From the NCBI GenBank assembly GCA_038210135.1, contig JBBQWZ010000038.1, positions 8,333 through 72,332 on the forward strand: a stretch of 64,000 nucleotides of DNA, in the 5' to 3' direction. Of this stretch, positions 16,349 through 25,053 are shown one piece after another. Below the pieces are notes generated by a model that was not told the origin of the DNA, searched no databases, and saw only the letters and a program-made list of their open reading frames with translations. This stretch comes from JBBQWZ01 sp038210135 (GTDB lineage Bacteria; Acidobacteriota; Terriglobia; Bryobacterales; Bryobacteraceae). Position 1 is the stretch's first letter, and each line of letters opens with the position of its first letter. The position numbers and the translations under genes were made by a program.

Positions 16349-18070
16349 ATGAATCAATTCCGCCAACTTTACGAGTCCCTATCCATCCGGCACCGGATCA
16401 CGATCGCCCTGGCGGCGTTCGCGGTGATCGGCGGACTGTGGTGGTTCGCGCGCTGGAATGCGGAGCGCGATTTCAAGCCGCTGTTCTCGAGTATGGCGGC
16501 CGAGGATGCGGCGGCGGTTTTGAGCCGTTTGCGTGAAGGCGGCACGGAGTTCCGGCTGAGTGAGAACGGGACTGTCATTCTGGTGCCATCCGCAAAAGTG
16601 GCGGAAATTCGGTTGCAACTGGCGAGCGCGGGAATTCCGAAATCAGGGCGCATCGGCTTCGAGCTTTTCGACAAGACCAACATGGGCTCGAGCGAATTCG
16701 CGGAGCAGGTGAATTACCACCGCGCGCTCGAAGGCGAGTTGGAACGTTCGATCATGAGCATCGGCGAAGTGGAGGTGGCGCGCGTCCACATCACGCTGGC
16801 GAAAGAAAGCGTATTCCTCGAGTCGCGCCAGCCGGCAAAGGCCAGCGTCCTATTGAAGCTGAGACTGGGCGCTAAGCTTTCGCCGCAGAACGTCAATGCA
16901 ATCTGCCATCTCACGGCGAGCGCAATTCCGTCGCTACTGCCGGAGGCGGTAAGTGTAGTGGACGCGAACGGGAATCTACTGAACCGGCCGCGCCGCGGAA
17001 ATGGGGACGAGCAGGACGGGTCCGAATCGATGCTCGACTACCGCAAGGCGGTGGAGCGCGATGTGCAGAACAAGATTATCGCGACGCTCGATCCGATCCT
17101 GGGCGAAGGCAAGTTCCGCGCCACGGTATCGGCCGAATGCGACTTCACAAGCGGAGAGCAGAGCGACGAGATCTTCGATCCGACGAAGAGCGTGATGGTG
17201 ACATCGCAGCGCACGGAGGATGGTCCGGGAGCGGTGACAGCGTCGGGCGTTCCCGGTACGGCGTCCAATTTGCCGCGTCCGACATCGACGCCGGGAAAAT
17301 CGTCGTCGGCTTATGTGCGGCGCACGGAGAATATCGCGTACCAATCCAGCCGGACGCTGAAGCGCACCAAGATTCCGCAAGGTGCGCTGAAGAAGATGTC
17401 GCTCTCGATTTTGCTCGATCACTCGGTGCGGATGGAAGGTACGGGAGCGAAAGCGAAACGGATTGTGGAAGCGCCGAGTGCGGAAAAGTTGAAAGTGGTT
17501 CGCGACCTGGTGACGGCGGCGTCCGGGTTCCAACAGGAGCGCGGCGACCTGCTGGTGGTCGAAAGCTTTCCGTTTGAGACCACGCTGACGCCGGAGCCGA
17601 TGGTGGCGGAGAAGCCGGCTCCGACGGCGGAGCCGCTGGGGTGGGCGCCGGGATGGCTGAAGACGATTTTAGGCAACAAGAGCGCACCTGTGCTGCTGGG
17701 AGTCGGCGCGGCGGTGATGTTGGTTCTGTTGGGGGGGCTGGTCATGCTTTTGCGCGGCAAGAAGAAGGTAAGGGTCGAGCTGGACGGGCGCGCGGCACTT
17801 CATGCCGGGGGGGCCAACGCGGGCGAGGGAACGGGTACGGATGAAGCCATGACGCCGGAAGGAATGGAAAAACAAATCGAGGCGAAATTCGCCAAGCAAC
17901 AGATCGAGAAGGCGAAGCAGAGAGCCGAAGCGATTGCATCCCTCGAATTGCCCCCGGTGTCCACCAAGAAGACCGAAATTCTTGCGCATCATATCGCGGC
18001 GGAAGCGAAAAAAGATCCGGCGGCGATGGCGCAGGTGGTAAGGAGCTGGCTAAATGGTCCGGACCGCTGA
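16349..18070 (+). CDS. fliF: Flagellar MS-ring protein FliF
   Basis: 573 aa. N-terminal membrane helix near residues 16-34 (ITIALAAFAVIGGLWWFARW). The YscJ/FliF ring-building motifs follow, such as FELFDKTNMGSSEFAEQVNY, then RALEGELERSI and the ARVHI stretch. A Ser/Thr/Pro-rich linker lies near 300-330. The second membrane helix is near 448-468 (LLGVGAAVMLVLLGGLVMLL). The cytoplasmic tail ends in the FliG-binding segment (AMAQVVRSWL). It forms the MS ring that houses the export gate. The fliG start overlaps its last 17 nt. Confidence 0.93.
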   Translation: MNQFRQLYESLSIRHRITIALAAFAVIGGLWWFARWNAERDFKPLFSSMAAEDAAAVLSRLREGGTEFRLSENGTVILVPSAKVAEIRLQLASAGIPKSGRIGFELFDKTNMGSSEFAEQVNYHRALEGELERSIMSIGEVEVARVHITLAKESVFLESRQPAKASVLLKLRLGAKLSPQNVNAICHLTASAIPSLLPEAVSVVDANGNLLNRPRRGNGDEQDGSESMLDYRKAVERDVQNKIIATLDPILGEGKFRATVSAECDFTSGEQSDEIFDPTKSVMVTSQRTEDGPGAVTASGVPGTASNLPRPTSTPGKSSSAYVRRTENIAYQSSRTLKRTKIPQGALKKMSLSILLDHSVRMEGTGAKAKRIVEAPSAEKLKVVRDLVTAASGFQQERGDLLVVESFPFETTLTPEPMVAEKPAPTAEPLGWAPGWLKTILGNKSAPVLLGVGAAVMLVLLGGLVMLLRGKKKVRVELDGRAALHAGGANAGEGTGTDEAMTPEGMEKQIEAKFAKQQIEKAKQRAEAIASLELPPVSTKKTEILAHHIAAEAKKDPAAMAQVVRSWLNGPDR

Positions 18071-19085
18071 CAGCGATAAACCGGCGTTATCCGGCATTCG
18101 CAAAGCTGCCATTCTCACGATCGTTATGGGGCATGAGGTAGCAGGGGAGATTCTCAAGCATCTCGAAGAGGACGAGGTCCAGTTGATCGGGCGCGAAGTG
18201 GCGCGCGTGCAGACTCTGACCGGCGATGACGCGGAGGGCGTCCTCGAAGAGTTCTACCAGATGTCGATCGCGAATGAATATGTGCTGAAGGGCGGCATCG
18301 ACTACGCGCGAAAACTGCTGGTGAACGCGTTCGGTCCGGAGCACGCGAAGCGGATGCTGGATCTTCTGATGAAGACGATGGGCGGAGAAATGGCGAGCTT
18401 CGACGCCTTGCAGAAAACCGATCCCGGCCAACTGGCCAAATTTATCCACAGCGAGCATCCGCAGACGATCGCGCTGATCCTCTCGCACTTGAATCCATCG
18501 CAGGCGGCAGGCTTACTCTTTTCGCTGCCGGCGGAAATGCGATCCGATGTCGCGCTGCGAATGGCGAATCTGGATCAGATCTCGCCTGAGATTATTTCGA
18601 AAATCGCGGGAGTAATCGGGTCCAAGCTGAAGTCGTTGGGCGAACTGAGCCGGGAAGCGTACGGCGGCGTCCGGGCAGTGGCGGAAATGTTCAACCGGCT
18701 GGATTCGAACACCAGCAAAGAGATCCTCGAAAAGATTGAGGCGGCGGATTCCGGTCTGGTGGAAACGATTCGTCACCTGATGTTCGTCTTTGAAGACTTG
18801 CTGTTGCTGGATCAGAACGGAATCAAAGAATTGCTGGCGAAGGTCGATCGCAAGATTCTTACTTTGGCGCTCAAAGGGACCAGCGAGCAGATGAAGAATC
18901 ACATGCTGGCGGGAATGAGTTCGCGCGGCGCGGAAATGCTGCGCGAAGACATGGAATCGCTGGGACCGACCAAGGTCAAAGAGGTGGAGGCGGCACAGCA
19001 GCAGATCATCGCGCTGGTGCGGCAACTGGAGGCGGAGGGCGTAATCAACCTCAAGGGAGCTTCGGGCGAACAATATGTCCTCTAA
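18054..19085 (+). CDS. fliG: Flagellar motor switch protein FliG
   Basis: 343 aa. The N-terminal FliF-binding domain (SGIRKAAILTIVMGHEVAGE) precedes the middle domain with the EHPQT motif (FIHSEHPQTIALILSHL). The C-terminal torque domain carries charged residues for contact with MotA (FVFEDLLLLDQNGIKELLAKVDRK, read in two parts). The rotor protein sits on the cytoplasmic face of the MS ring and sets rotation direction with FliM/FliN, which are not in this window. It overlaps fliF by 17 nt and fliH by 11 nt, suggesting coupled translation. Confidence 0.94.
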   Translation: MVRTADSDKPALSGIRKAAILTIVMGHEVAGEILKHLEEDEVQLIGREVARVQTLTGDDAEGVLEEFYQMSIANEYVLKGGIDYARKLLVNAFGPEHAKRMLDLLMKTMGGEMASFDALQKTDPGQLAKFIHSEHPQTIALILSHLNPSQAAGLLFSLPAEMRSDVALRMANLDQISPEIISKIAGVIGSKLKSLGELSREAYGGVRAVAEMFNRLDSNTSKEILEKIEAADSGLVETIRHLMFVFEDLLLLDQNGIKELLAKVDRKILTLALKGTSEQMKNHMLAGMSSRGAEMLREDMESLGPTKVKEVEAAQQQIIALVRQLEAEGVINLKGASGEQYVL

Positions 19086-19734
19086 GATCTCGCGAAACAA
19101 ACCGGTGGCGGAAACACCGATCCTGAGGTTCCGGTCGATCCACGGAATTGCGCACGTACGCGAAACCGCGGCGGAGTCGCCGTCGCCGAATTCACGGCCG
19201 GACGCGGAGGTGGAGGCCAGGATCCGGGCCGCGTATGAGCAGGGATTGATGGAAGGCCGCTCGGCAGCGGACAGTCTGGCGGCGGGGCGGGCACAGGAAA
19301 TGGTCCGGCCGGCGCTCGATGGCTTTCGGACGATGGTCGAAGATCTGGTGCGCGCGAAAGCCAAGCTGCGCGGAGAAGCCGAAGAAGATGTCGTGAAGTT
19401 GGCGCTGGCGATTTCGCGGCGGGTACTGCATCGCGAGCTAGCCGTGGATCCGGAGGCGCTGATCGGGCTGGTCCGCGCGGCGTGGGATCGCGTCGAAGGA
19501 CGGGAGACGCATCGGATGCGATTATCGCCGCCGGACGCCGCGTTGGTACAGCAGCACCGGGCGGCGCTCAACCTGCCGCCGAAAGTCGAGATCGAAGCCG
19601 ATCCGGCGCTGGCGCGAGGAAGTGCGCTTTTCGAAACTTCGCGCGGAGTCCTCGACGCATCGGTGAACACGCAGTTAGGCGAAATCGAGCGCGGATTGGC
19701 CGACGTGTTATCGCGGCATAAGGCGGGCGTTTGA
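19075..19734 (+). CDS. fliH: Flagellar export-ATPase regulator FliH
   Basis: 219 aa. A variable N terminus is followed by an Ala/Glu-rich central helix (EVEARIRAAYEQGLMEGRSA) and the conserved C-terminal domain with EDVVKLALAISRRVLHRELA. ALIGLVRAAWDRVEG continues the match. FliH is the peripheral-stalk-like partner that holds FliI at the export gate and restrains its ATPase. Its start lies within fliG and it ends 1 nt before fliI. Primary sequence of this family diverges quickly, so position adds much to the call. Confidence 0.85.
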   Translation: MSSKISRNKPVAETPILRFRSIHGIAHVRETAAESPSPNSRPDAEVEARIRAAYEQGLMEGRSAADSLAAGRAQEMVRPALDGFRTMVEDLVRAKAKLRGEAEEDVVKLALAISRRVLHRELAVDPEALIGLVRAAWDRVEGRETHRMRLSPPDAALVQQHRAALNLPPKVEIEADPALARGSALFETSRGVLDASVNTQLGEIERGLADVLSRHKAGV

Positions 19735-19735
19735 A

Positions 19736-21049
19736 ATGCGGTTGGGAGATTATCTCGAAGCGCTCGACAATATCCAGGCGGCGCAGTGGACCGGCCAAGT
19801 GTCGGAGCTAGTGGGACTGCTGGTCGAATCAGTGGGTCCGGCCGCGGCGATGGGAGATTTTTGCGAGATCCACACTTCGACTGGCAAAACGATACGAACG
19901 CAAGTAATCGGCTTCAGAAACGGCCGCGTGCTTTCGATGCCGCTGGAGGAAACGGCGGGATTGCAGCTTGGCGATCGAGTGATTGCCCGGCCCAGCGAAG
20001 GCAGGGTGGACGTGGGTCCGCAACTGCTGGGCCGCGTTCTCGACGGTTTCGGACGTCCAATGGACGGTGGACCTCCGATCGAAGCGGTTGCCAGCTACGA
20101 CTTGTATGCCGCGCCGCCCGGGCCGATGGAGCGCGTCCCAATTCATGAGACGCTGGCGACCGGAATTCGGGCGATCGACGGACTGCTGACCTGCGGCAAG
20201 GGGCAGCGCATCGGCCTGTTCGGCGGATCGGGTGTGGGCAAAAGCACTTTGCTCGGCGCGATGAGCCGGCAGAATTCGGCACAGGTCAGCGTCATCGCCT
20301 TGATTGGCGAGCGCAACCGCGAAGTCCGCGACTTTATTGAGCAGGAATTGGGCCCGGAAGGCATGGCGAGATCGGTGGTGGTGACGGCAACATCGGATCG
20401 CCCCGCTCCCTTGCGGATCCGGGCGGGATTCGTGGCGCTGGCGATCGCCGAATACTTCCGGGATCAGGGCAAGGACGTGCTATTGGTGATGGATTCGGTG
20501 ACTCGCTTAGCGATGGCGCAACGCGAAATCGGCTTGGCGGCCGGTGAACCTCCGAGCCAAAAGGGATACACACCGTCGGTGTTCAATCTACTGCCGAGGG
20601 TATTTGAACGAGCGGGAAATTTTCAGAAGGGATCGATCACCGGCTTCTTCACCGTACTGGTGGAAGGCGACGATTTCAACGAGCCGATCGCGGACGCGGT
20701 GCGAGCGATCCTCGACGGACACGTGGTGCTGTCGCGGCAACTGGGTTCGGCGGGCCATTATCCGGCGATCGACGTGTTGCAGTCGGTGAGCCGGCTTTCC
20801 TCCAAGGTTTCGACGCCCGCGCACAAAGCGGCGGCGCAACAGATTCGCGAGGCACTGGCGACGTATCAACGCTCGGAAGATCTGATCAATCTAGGCGCGT
20901 ACGCGGCGGGCGCCAATCCAAGGCTGGACGCAGCGATCCAGATCCGGCCGAGGGTCATGCAGTTCCTGAAACAGGATGCCGGTGTCCGGGTTTCGATGGA
21001 ACAGACGATTGGCGAATTACAGAGTCTGGCGCAGGCGTTTCCGGTCTAG
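19736..21049 (+). CDS. fliI: Flagellum-specific ATP synthase FliI (export ATPase)
   Basis: 437 aa. Walker A at residues 163-170 (GGSGVGKS), the conserved ALIGERNREVRDFIEQELG, Walker B in DVLLVMDSVTRLAMAQREI, and GEPPSQKGYTPSVFNLLPR identify a FliI/SctN ATPase of the F1-beta fold. It uses ATP hydrolysis to unload and unfold substrates for the flagellar type III apparatus. It lies 1 nt after fliH and 6 nt before fliJ, the usual soluble export-complex trio. Confidence 0.94.
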   Translation: MRLGDYLEALDNIQAAQWTGQVSELVGLLVESVGPAAAMGDFCEIHTSTGKTIRTQVIGFRNGRVLSMPLEETAGLQLGDRVIARPSEGRVDVGPQLLGRVLDGFGRPMDGGPPIEAVASYDLYAAPPGPMERVPIHETLATGIRAIDGLLTCGKGQRIGLFGGSGVGKSTLLGAMSRQNSAQVSVIALIGERNREVRDFIEQELGPEGMARSVVVTATSDRPAPLRIRAGFVALAIAEYFRDQGKDVLLVMDSVTRLAMAQREIGLAAGEPPSQKGYTPSVFNLLPRVFERAGNFQKGSITGFFTVLVEGDDFNEPIADAVRAILDGHVVLSRQLGSAGHYPAIDVLQSVSRLSSKVSTPAHKAAAQQIREALATYQRSEDLINLGAYAAGANPRLDAAIQIRPRVMQFLKQDAGVRVSMEQTIGELQSLAQAFPV

Positions 21050-21055
21050 GGGCGC

Positions 21056-21517
21056 ATGAAGTCATTCCAATTCCCTCTCGAACGGGTGCTCGATTTACGG
21101 CGTAAACAAGCTCAGATCGAGGAACTCAAGCTGGAAACGATCTTGCAGGAGTGTCTGCGGATCCGGCGGGAGAGCGAGAGGATCGCGGAACAGGCACGGG
21201 CCGCGGCGAAGCAGGTGCTTGAAAAACTTGTCCTTGAACCGATCGAGTTGGAGTCGCTGTATCATTTTCGAGGTTGGACGCAGACGCAGATGCTCATTCT
21301 CGAAAACCAACTGCGCGAGGCGGAAGGAAGGGCGGCGCAGCAGCGATTGATTCTCAACGATGCACGCCGGAACATCCGGCTGATCGAGAAGCTTCGGGAA
21401 CGAAGATTGAGCGAGTGGGACGCCGCATTCCAAAAGGACCTGGAGGAGCAGGCTAGCGAGTCCCATTTGTCGCGTTGGAATCGGGAGCGAAATTTCGCCG
21501 CGAAGAAGTCGGCGTAG
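21056..21517 (+). CDS. fliJ: Flagellar export chaperone FliJ
   Basis: 153 aa, almost entirely predicted coiled coil, starting MKSFQFPLERVLDLRRKQAQ, which is the characteristic opening of FliJ. It is the central-stalk-like partner of FliI and helps recycle export chaperones. Low sequence conservation is expected; assignment rests on the opening motif, length, coiled-coil character and position after fliI. It is the last flagellar gene here; the next gene, an acyl-CoA dehydrogenase, starts 10 nt later. Confidence 0.85.
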   Translation: MKSFQFPLERVLDLRRKQAQIEELKLETILQECLRIRRESERIAEQARAAAKQVLEKLVLEPIELESLYHFRGWTQTQMLILENQLREAEGRAAQQRLILNDARRNIRLIEKLRERRLSEWDAAFQKDLEEQASESHLSRWNRERNFAAKKSA

Positions 21518-21527
21518 AATCGGACGA

Positions 21528-22694
21528 ATGTCCAATCCGTCTGTTCCGTCGAATGAAGAGCGCCAGCTGATTCTGCGCACGGTCCGCAATTTCGTCGATC
21601 GCGACGTGATTCCGGTAGCGAGCGCGATGGAACATCGGGGTGAATATCCATTTGCTCTGGCCGACGAGATGGCGCGGATCGGGTTGTTCGGCTTGAATAC
21701 GCCGGAGACCCTGGGCGGAAGCGAGGTCGATTATGTGACCTTCGCGCGAATCTTCGCGGAGCTGGCGCGAGGCTGGCTTGGGCTCGCCGGAATCGTCGGC
21801 ACGCATCTGGTTTTGTGCGATGTGCTGGTCCGCTATGCGACCGACGAGCAAAAGAAGCGGTTTCTACCTGGCTTGGCTTCGGGTGAGCGACGCGGCGGCA
21901 TCTGTTTATCAGAACCCAACGCAGGAACGGACCTTCAGAACATCACCACTACAGCGACGCGCGATGGTGGCGTGTATCGAATCAACGGCTCGAAGATGTG
22001 GGTCACCAACGGACGGCACGGCAGCACCTTTCTGCTACTGGCGCGTACCGACTCGGCTGCGAAGCCCGCCCACCGGGGGATGAGCGCGTTCGTGATCGAG
22101 AAGGGCGCGCCGGGCCTAGTGGTGAATCGCGATATCGACAAGCTGGGCTACAAGACCGTCGAGACCTGCGAATTGCATTTCGAGAACTTTCCGGTGCCGG
22201 CGGAGAATCTGATCGGGGGCGTGGAAGGCGAGGGCTTTTCACAGGCGATGACGGGTCTCGAAGCAGAGCGGATTAATGTCGCCGCGCGCGGATTGGGCGT
22301 GGCGCAGGCAGCCTTCCAAGAAGCGATCCGGTATGCACAGCAGCGGGTAACGTTCGGGAAGCCAATCGCGCAGCATCAGGCAATCCAATTGAAGCTGGCC
22401 GACATGGCGACGCGGATCGAAGCGTCGCGGCTGTTGATCGAATCCGCCGCGGAGAAGAAAAATCGCGGCGAACGCTGCGATCTGGAGGCCGGTATGGCCA
22501 AGCTGTTCGCGACCGAAACGGCAGGCGAGGTTTCGTTGGACGCGATGCGGATTCTGGGCGGCAACGGGTATTCGAAAGACTTCCCCGTGGAACGCTATTA
22601 CAGGGACGCTCCGCTGTTGATCATCGGAGGCGGCACGAATGAATTGCAAAGGCTGATTATCGCCCGCAGGCTGCTTGAGAAGTACAAGATTTAA
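21528..22694 (+). CDS. Acyl-CoA dehydrogenase family flavoprotein
   Basis: 388 aa, the normal length. FAD- and substrate-contact motifs are present: CLSEPNAGTDLQNITTTATR, MWVTNGRHG, and FGKPIAQHQAIQLKLADMAT. The C-terminal IIGGGTNELQR replaces the usual YEGT, so the catalytic Glu is not at the medium-chain position. As in isovaleryl-CoA dehydrogenase it may instead be the Glu of GLEAERINVAARG. The enzyme introduces a 2,3 double bond into an acyl-CoA and passes electrons to ETF. The substrate is unknown; a branched or short chain is plausible. It begins only 10 nt after fliJ and may be read through from the flagellar operon. Confidence 0.88.
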   Translation: MSNPSVPSNEERQLILRTVRNFVDRDVIPVASAMEHRGEYPFALADEMARIGLFGLNTPETLGGSEVDYVTFARIFAELARGWLGLAGIVGTHLVLCDVLVRYATDEQKKRFLPGLASGERRGGICLSEPNAGTDLQNITTTATRDGGVYRINGSKMWVTNGRHGSTFLLLARTDSAAKPAHRGMSAFVIEKGAPGLVVNRDIDKLGYKTVETCELHFENFPVPAENLIGGVEGEGFSQAMTGLEAERINVAARGLGVAQAAFQEAIRYAQQRVTFGKPIAQHQAIQLKLADMATRIEASRLLIESAAEKKNRGERCDLEAGMAKLFATETAGEVSLDAMRILGGNGYSKDFPVERYYRDAPLLIIGGGTNELQRLIIARRLLEKYKI

Positions 22695-22799
22695 TTTCGG
22701 TTGAAACCGGAAAGGTTCGCGCGTCGTCTATTCCGCTTACTTCGTTCGCGGTTCTGATGGATCGACTCTGCGCCGAAGTGTCGCGATCGGGAGGTGGTT

Positions 22800-23219
22800 A
22801 TGAAGATGCATTGGACGTGTTTGGCTGCTGCTTTCCTGTTGCCGGCGGTGGTATGGTCCGCCGACAAACCCCGCATCTACGTGACGGAGAGTCAGTCGGC
22901 GCAGCTGGCCGGCGACGCGGCCGCGGGTGAAATCAAGAGTTCGCTGAAGTTCACCGGCGGAACCAGTCCGCAGAATATCGAAGTGATGAAGGCGTTCTCC
23001 GAGCGCTGTCCGGCGGTGATGGTGACAAGCGATCGCGACAAGGCGGACTTCATCATCCGGCTGGACCATGAAGGGTTGAGCCCTGTGACGCCGTTCACGC
23101 GGGGGAACAAAGTCGCGGTATTCAACCGCAATTCGGACCTGATTTATACCTCTTCGACGCGGGTGTTGGGTTCCGCTGTAAAAGGCGCGTGCTCAGCAAT
23201 CTCGAGCGCGGGCAAGTAG
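22800..23219 (+). CDS. Small secreted protein of unknown function
   Basis: 139 aa from the ATG at 22800 with GGGAGG 5 nt upstream. A clear signal peptide (MKMHWTCLAAAFLLPAVVWSA) is followed by a compact domain with one Cys pair (SERCPAV and KGACSAI). The pattern FSERCPAVMVTSDRDKADFI resembles small periplasmic domains that sense or bind small molecules, but I do not recognise a named family. It stands alone between the acyl-CoA dehydrogenase and a DoxX-like gene on the same strand. Confidence 0.65.
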   Translation: MKMHWTCLAAAFLLPAVVWSADKPRIYVTESQSAQLAGDAAAGEIKSSLKFTGGTSPQNIEVMKAFSERCPAVMVTSDRDKADFIIRLDHEGLSPVTPFTRGNKVAVFNRNSDLIYTSSTRVLGSAVKGACSAISSAGK

Positions 23220-23262
23220 CGCGGCGCTTCGACCCGGCGCAGGTCGCGTACTCTTGAGGGAC

Positions 23263-23640
23263 ATGTCGCTGGTCCGCAAAATTCTGCTGTACGTGCAAGC
23301 CACGTTTTACATCGTCGCGGGCGTGAATCATTTCTGGCACCCGGACATGTACACGCGGATGATGCCGGCGTATTTGCCGTGGCCATCCGAATTGCAGCTG
23401 ACAGCGGGTGGAGCCGAAGTTTTGCTCGGCATCCTGCTGTTGATTCCCGCGACGCGCGTTCTAGCCGCATGGGGATTGATCGCGCTGTTGATCGCCGTCT
23501 TCCCTGCCAATCTGAACCTCGCATTGCACCCGGAATTGATGCCGGGCGTCGCGCCGGTCACGCAGTGGATCCGTTTGCCGATCCAGTTGCTGTTTCTCGG
23601 CTGGGCGTACCTCTTCACTCGCAAGACCACCACTCCATAG
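23263..23640 (+). CDS. DoxX-like four-helix membrane protein
   Basis: 125 aa from the ATG at 23263; a TTG at 23254 would add three residues. Four membrane helices and motifs FYIVAGVNHFWHP, TAGGAEVLLGILLLIP and RLPIQLLFLGWAYLF match the DoxX/MauE-like superfamily, whose members are small inner-membrane proteins linked to redox and thiol stress. No partner gene identifies its substrate. It is flanked by genes for secreted proteins on the same strand. Confidence 0.75.
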   Translation: MSLVRKILLYVQATFYIVAGVNHFWHPDMYTRMMPAYLPWPSELQLTAGGAEVLLGILLLIPATRVLAAWGLIALLIAVFPANLNLALHPELMPGVAPVTQWIRLPIQLLFLGWAYLFTRKTTTP

Positions 23641-23679
23641 CGGGTTGTTGCGGGCTCGGGAATCCGCTATAAACCTCTG

Positions 23680-25053
23680 ATGCCTCGTTCGCTGATGTCG
23701 CTGTCTCTCCTTTCGATGATCGGGTCCGCCCTGGCGTGGGCTGAGGTTCCGGCGTTAATGGCGCCAACGGTTCGCGGGCCTGTGGCGGTTACCGCCAAGG
23801 CTCCGGACGCTTCGCATGGCTATCCATTCAACCCGACCTTCCTGGATCTCGCGGCGAAAGGCTACATCGAAGAGGAGTTCTTCATCACGGGATCCGCGAA
23901 TCAGTACACCACGTCGGCGGAGGCGAATGCGACGCTGATCGATTCAGGCCACGCCTACACGACGCGGCTGGTGGTGAGGCGTCCAATCTCACCAAAGAAA
24001 TTCAACGGGACCGCGATCGTCGAGTGGACGAATGTCACCGGCAGCCGCGACCTGGAGATGGATTGGTTTCAGTCGGCGGATCACTTTGTGCGATCGGGCT
24101 ACGCGTGGATCGGCGTGTCGGCGCAGCGCGTGGGCGTCGATGCGTTGAAGGCGTGGAGCCCGGAACGGTATACGACTCTCGATGTCACCGAGGGCGGCAA
24201 GATCAAGAACGATGCGCTTTCCTACGACATCATGACGGGCGTCGCGATGCTGCTTCGGGGGGGAAAAACGAATCTGCTGGGCGGACTGAAGGTGGAGCGC
24301 ATCCTTGCAACTGGCCATTCGCAATCGGCTGGGAGGCTGGCGATCTACGTGAATTCCGTTCATCCGCTACGTCCGGTGTATGACGGCGTCGTGCTGCACG
24401 GCGGCGGCGGCAAGATTCGAACGGATATCGACACGAAGGTTTGGAAGCTGCTGTCGGAAACCGATATCCGGGGACCCGCTGCGCGCCAGCCGGATACGGA
24501 CAAGTTCCGGACGTGGGAAGTCGCAGGAACATCGCACGTGGATGCGCAGTCGATCATTCACTTCACGGAATTGGGAAAATTGAACGCCGGCCTGCCGCCG
24601 GGCGCCCCTGTCGCGGGCGCTTGCGACAAGCCCGCATACAGCCAAGTCCCATTTCATTTTGTCTTCAATGCGGCGTTCGATCATTTTGTGAAGTGGATCC
24701 AAAGCGGAGTGCCACCGCCCATCGCGCCTCCGATCGAATTTACGGCCGCGACGCCGCCGGTGATCGCTCGTGACGAGATGGGCAACGCGCTGGGAGGGAT
24801 CCGGCTCGCGCAGCACGTTGTCGCAACCGCCGTGAATACTGGACAGAATGGCGGGAGCGCGTTCTGCCGATTGTACGGTTCGCATGTTGATTTCGATCCG
24901 GCAAAGATCGCGACTCTGTATCCGGCGCATAAGGCGTACGTGGCGGCGGTAAGGAAAATTACCGAGGCGACTCTCAAAGCGGGTTATGTGGTGAAGGCGG
25001 ACGCCGACGCGACAATCGCAGCGGCGGAGCGCAGCACGATTGGCGCAAAGTGA
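23680..25053 (+). CDS. Secreted alpha/beta hydrolase domain protein
   Basis: 457 aa. A signal peptide (about residues 1-22, ending AWAEV) precedes an alpha/beta hydrolase of the large secreted type. The nucleophile elbow is GHSQSAGRL and the family landmark FNGTAIVEWTNVTGSRDLE is present. The likely catalytic His is in EVAGTSHVDA. Such proteins are probably esterases or amidases of unknown substrate. The stop codon overlaps the start of the next hydrolase gene by one nt (TGATG), so both are translated together and may act on the same material outside the cytoplasm. Confidence 0.78.
   Translation: MPRSLMSLSLLSMIGSALAWAEVPALMAPTVRGPVAVTAKAPDASHGYPFNPTFLDLAAKGYIEEEFFITGSANQYTTSAEANATLIDSGHAYTTRLVVRRPISPKKFNGTAIVEWTNVTGSRDLEMDWFQSADHFVRSGYAWIGVSAQRVGVDALKAWSPERYTTLDVTEGGKIKNDALSYDIMTGVAMLLRGGKTNLLGGLKVERILATGHSQSAGRLAIYVNSVHPLRPVYDGVVLHGGGGKIRTDIDTKVWKLLSETDIRGPAARQPDTDKFRTWEVAGTSHVDAQSIIHFTELGKLNAGLPPGAPVAGACDKPAYSQVPFHFVFNAAFDHFVKWIQSGVPPPIAPPIEFTAATPPVIARDEMGNALGGIRLAQHVVATAVNTGQNGGSAFCRLYGSHVDFDPAKIATLYPAHKAYVAAVRKITEATLKAGYVVKADADATIAAAERSTIGAK

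Noticed and set aside
22695..22713. Hairpin after the acyl-CoA dehydrogenase as terminator
   Set aside because: The stem is only about four good pairs and no T-run follows.
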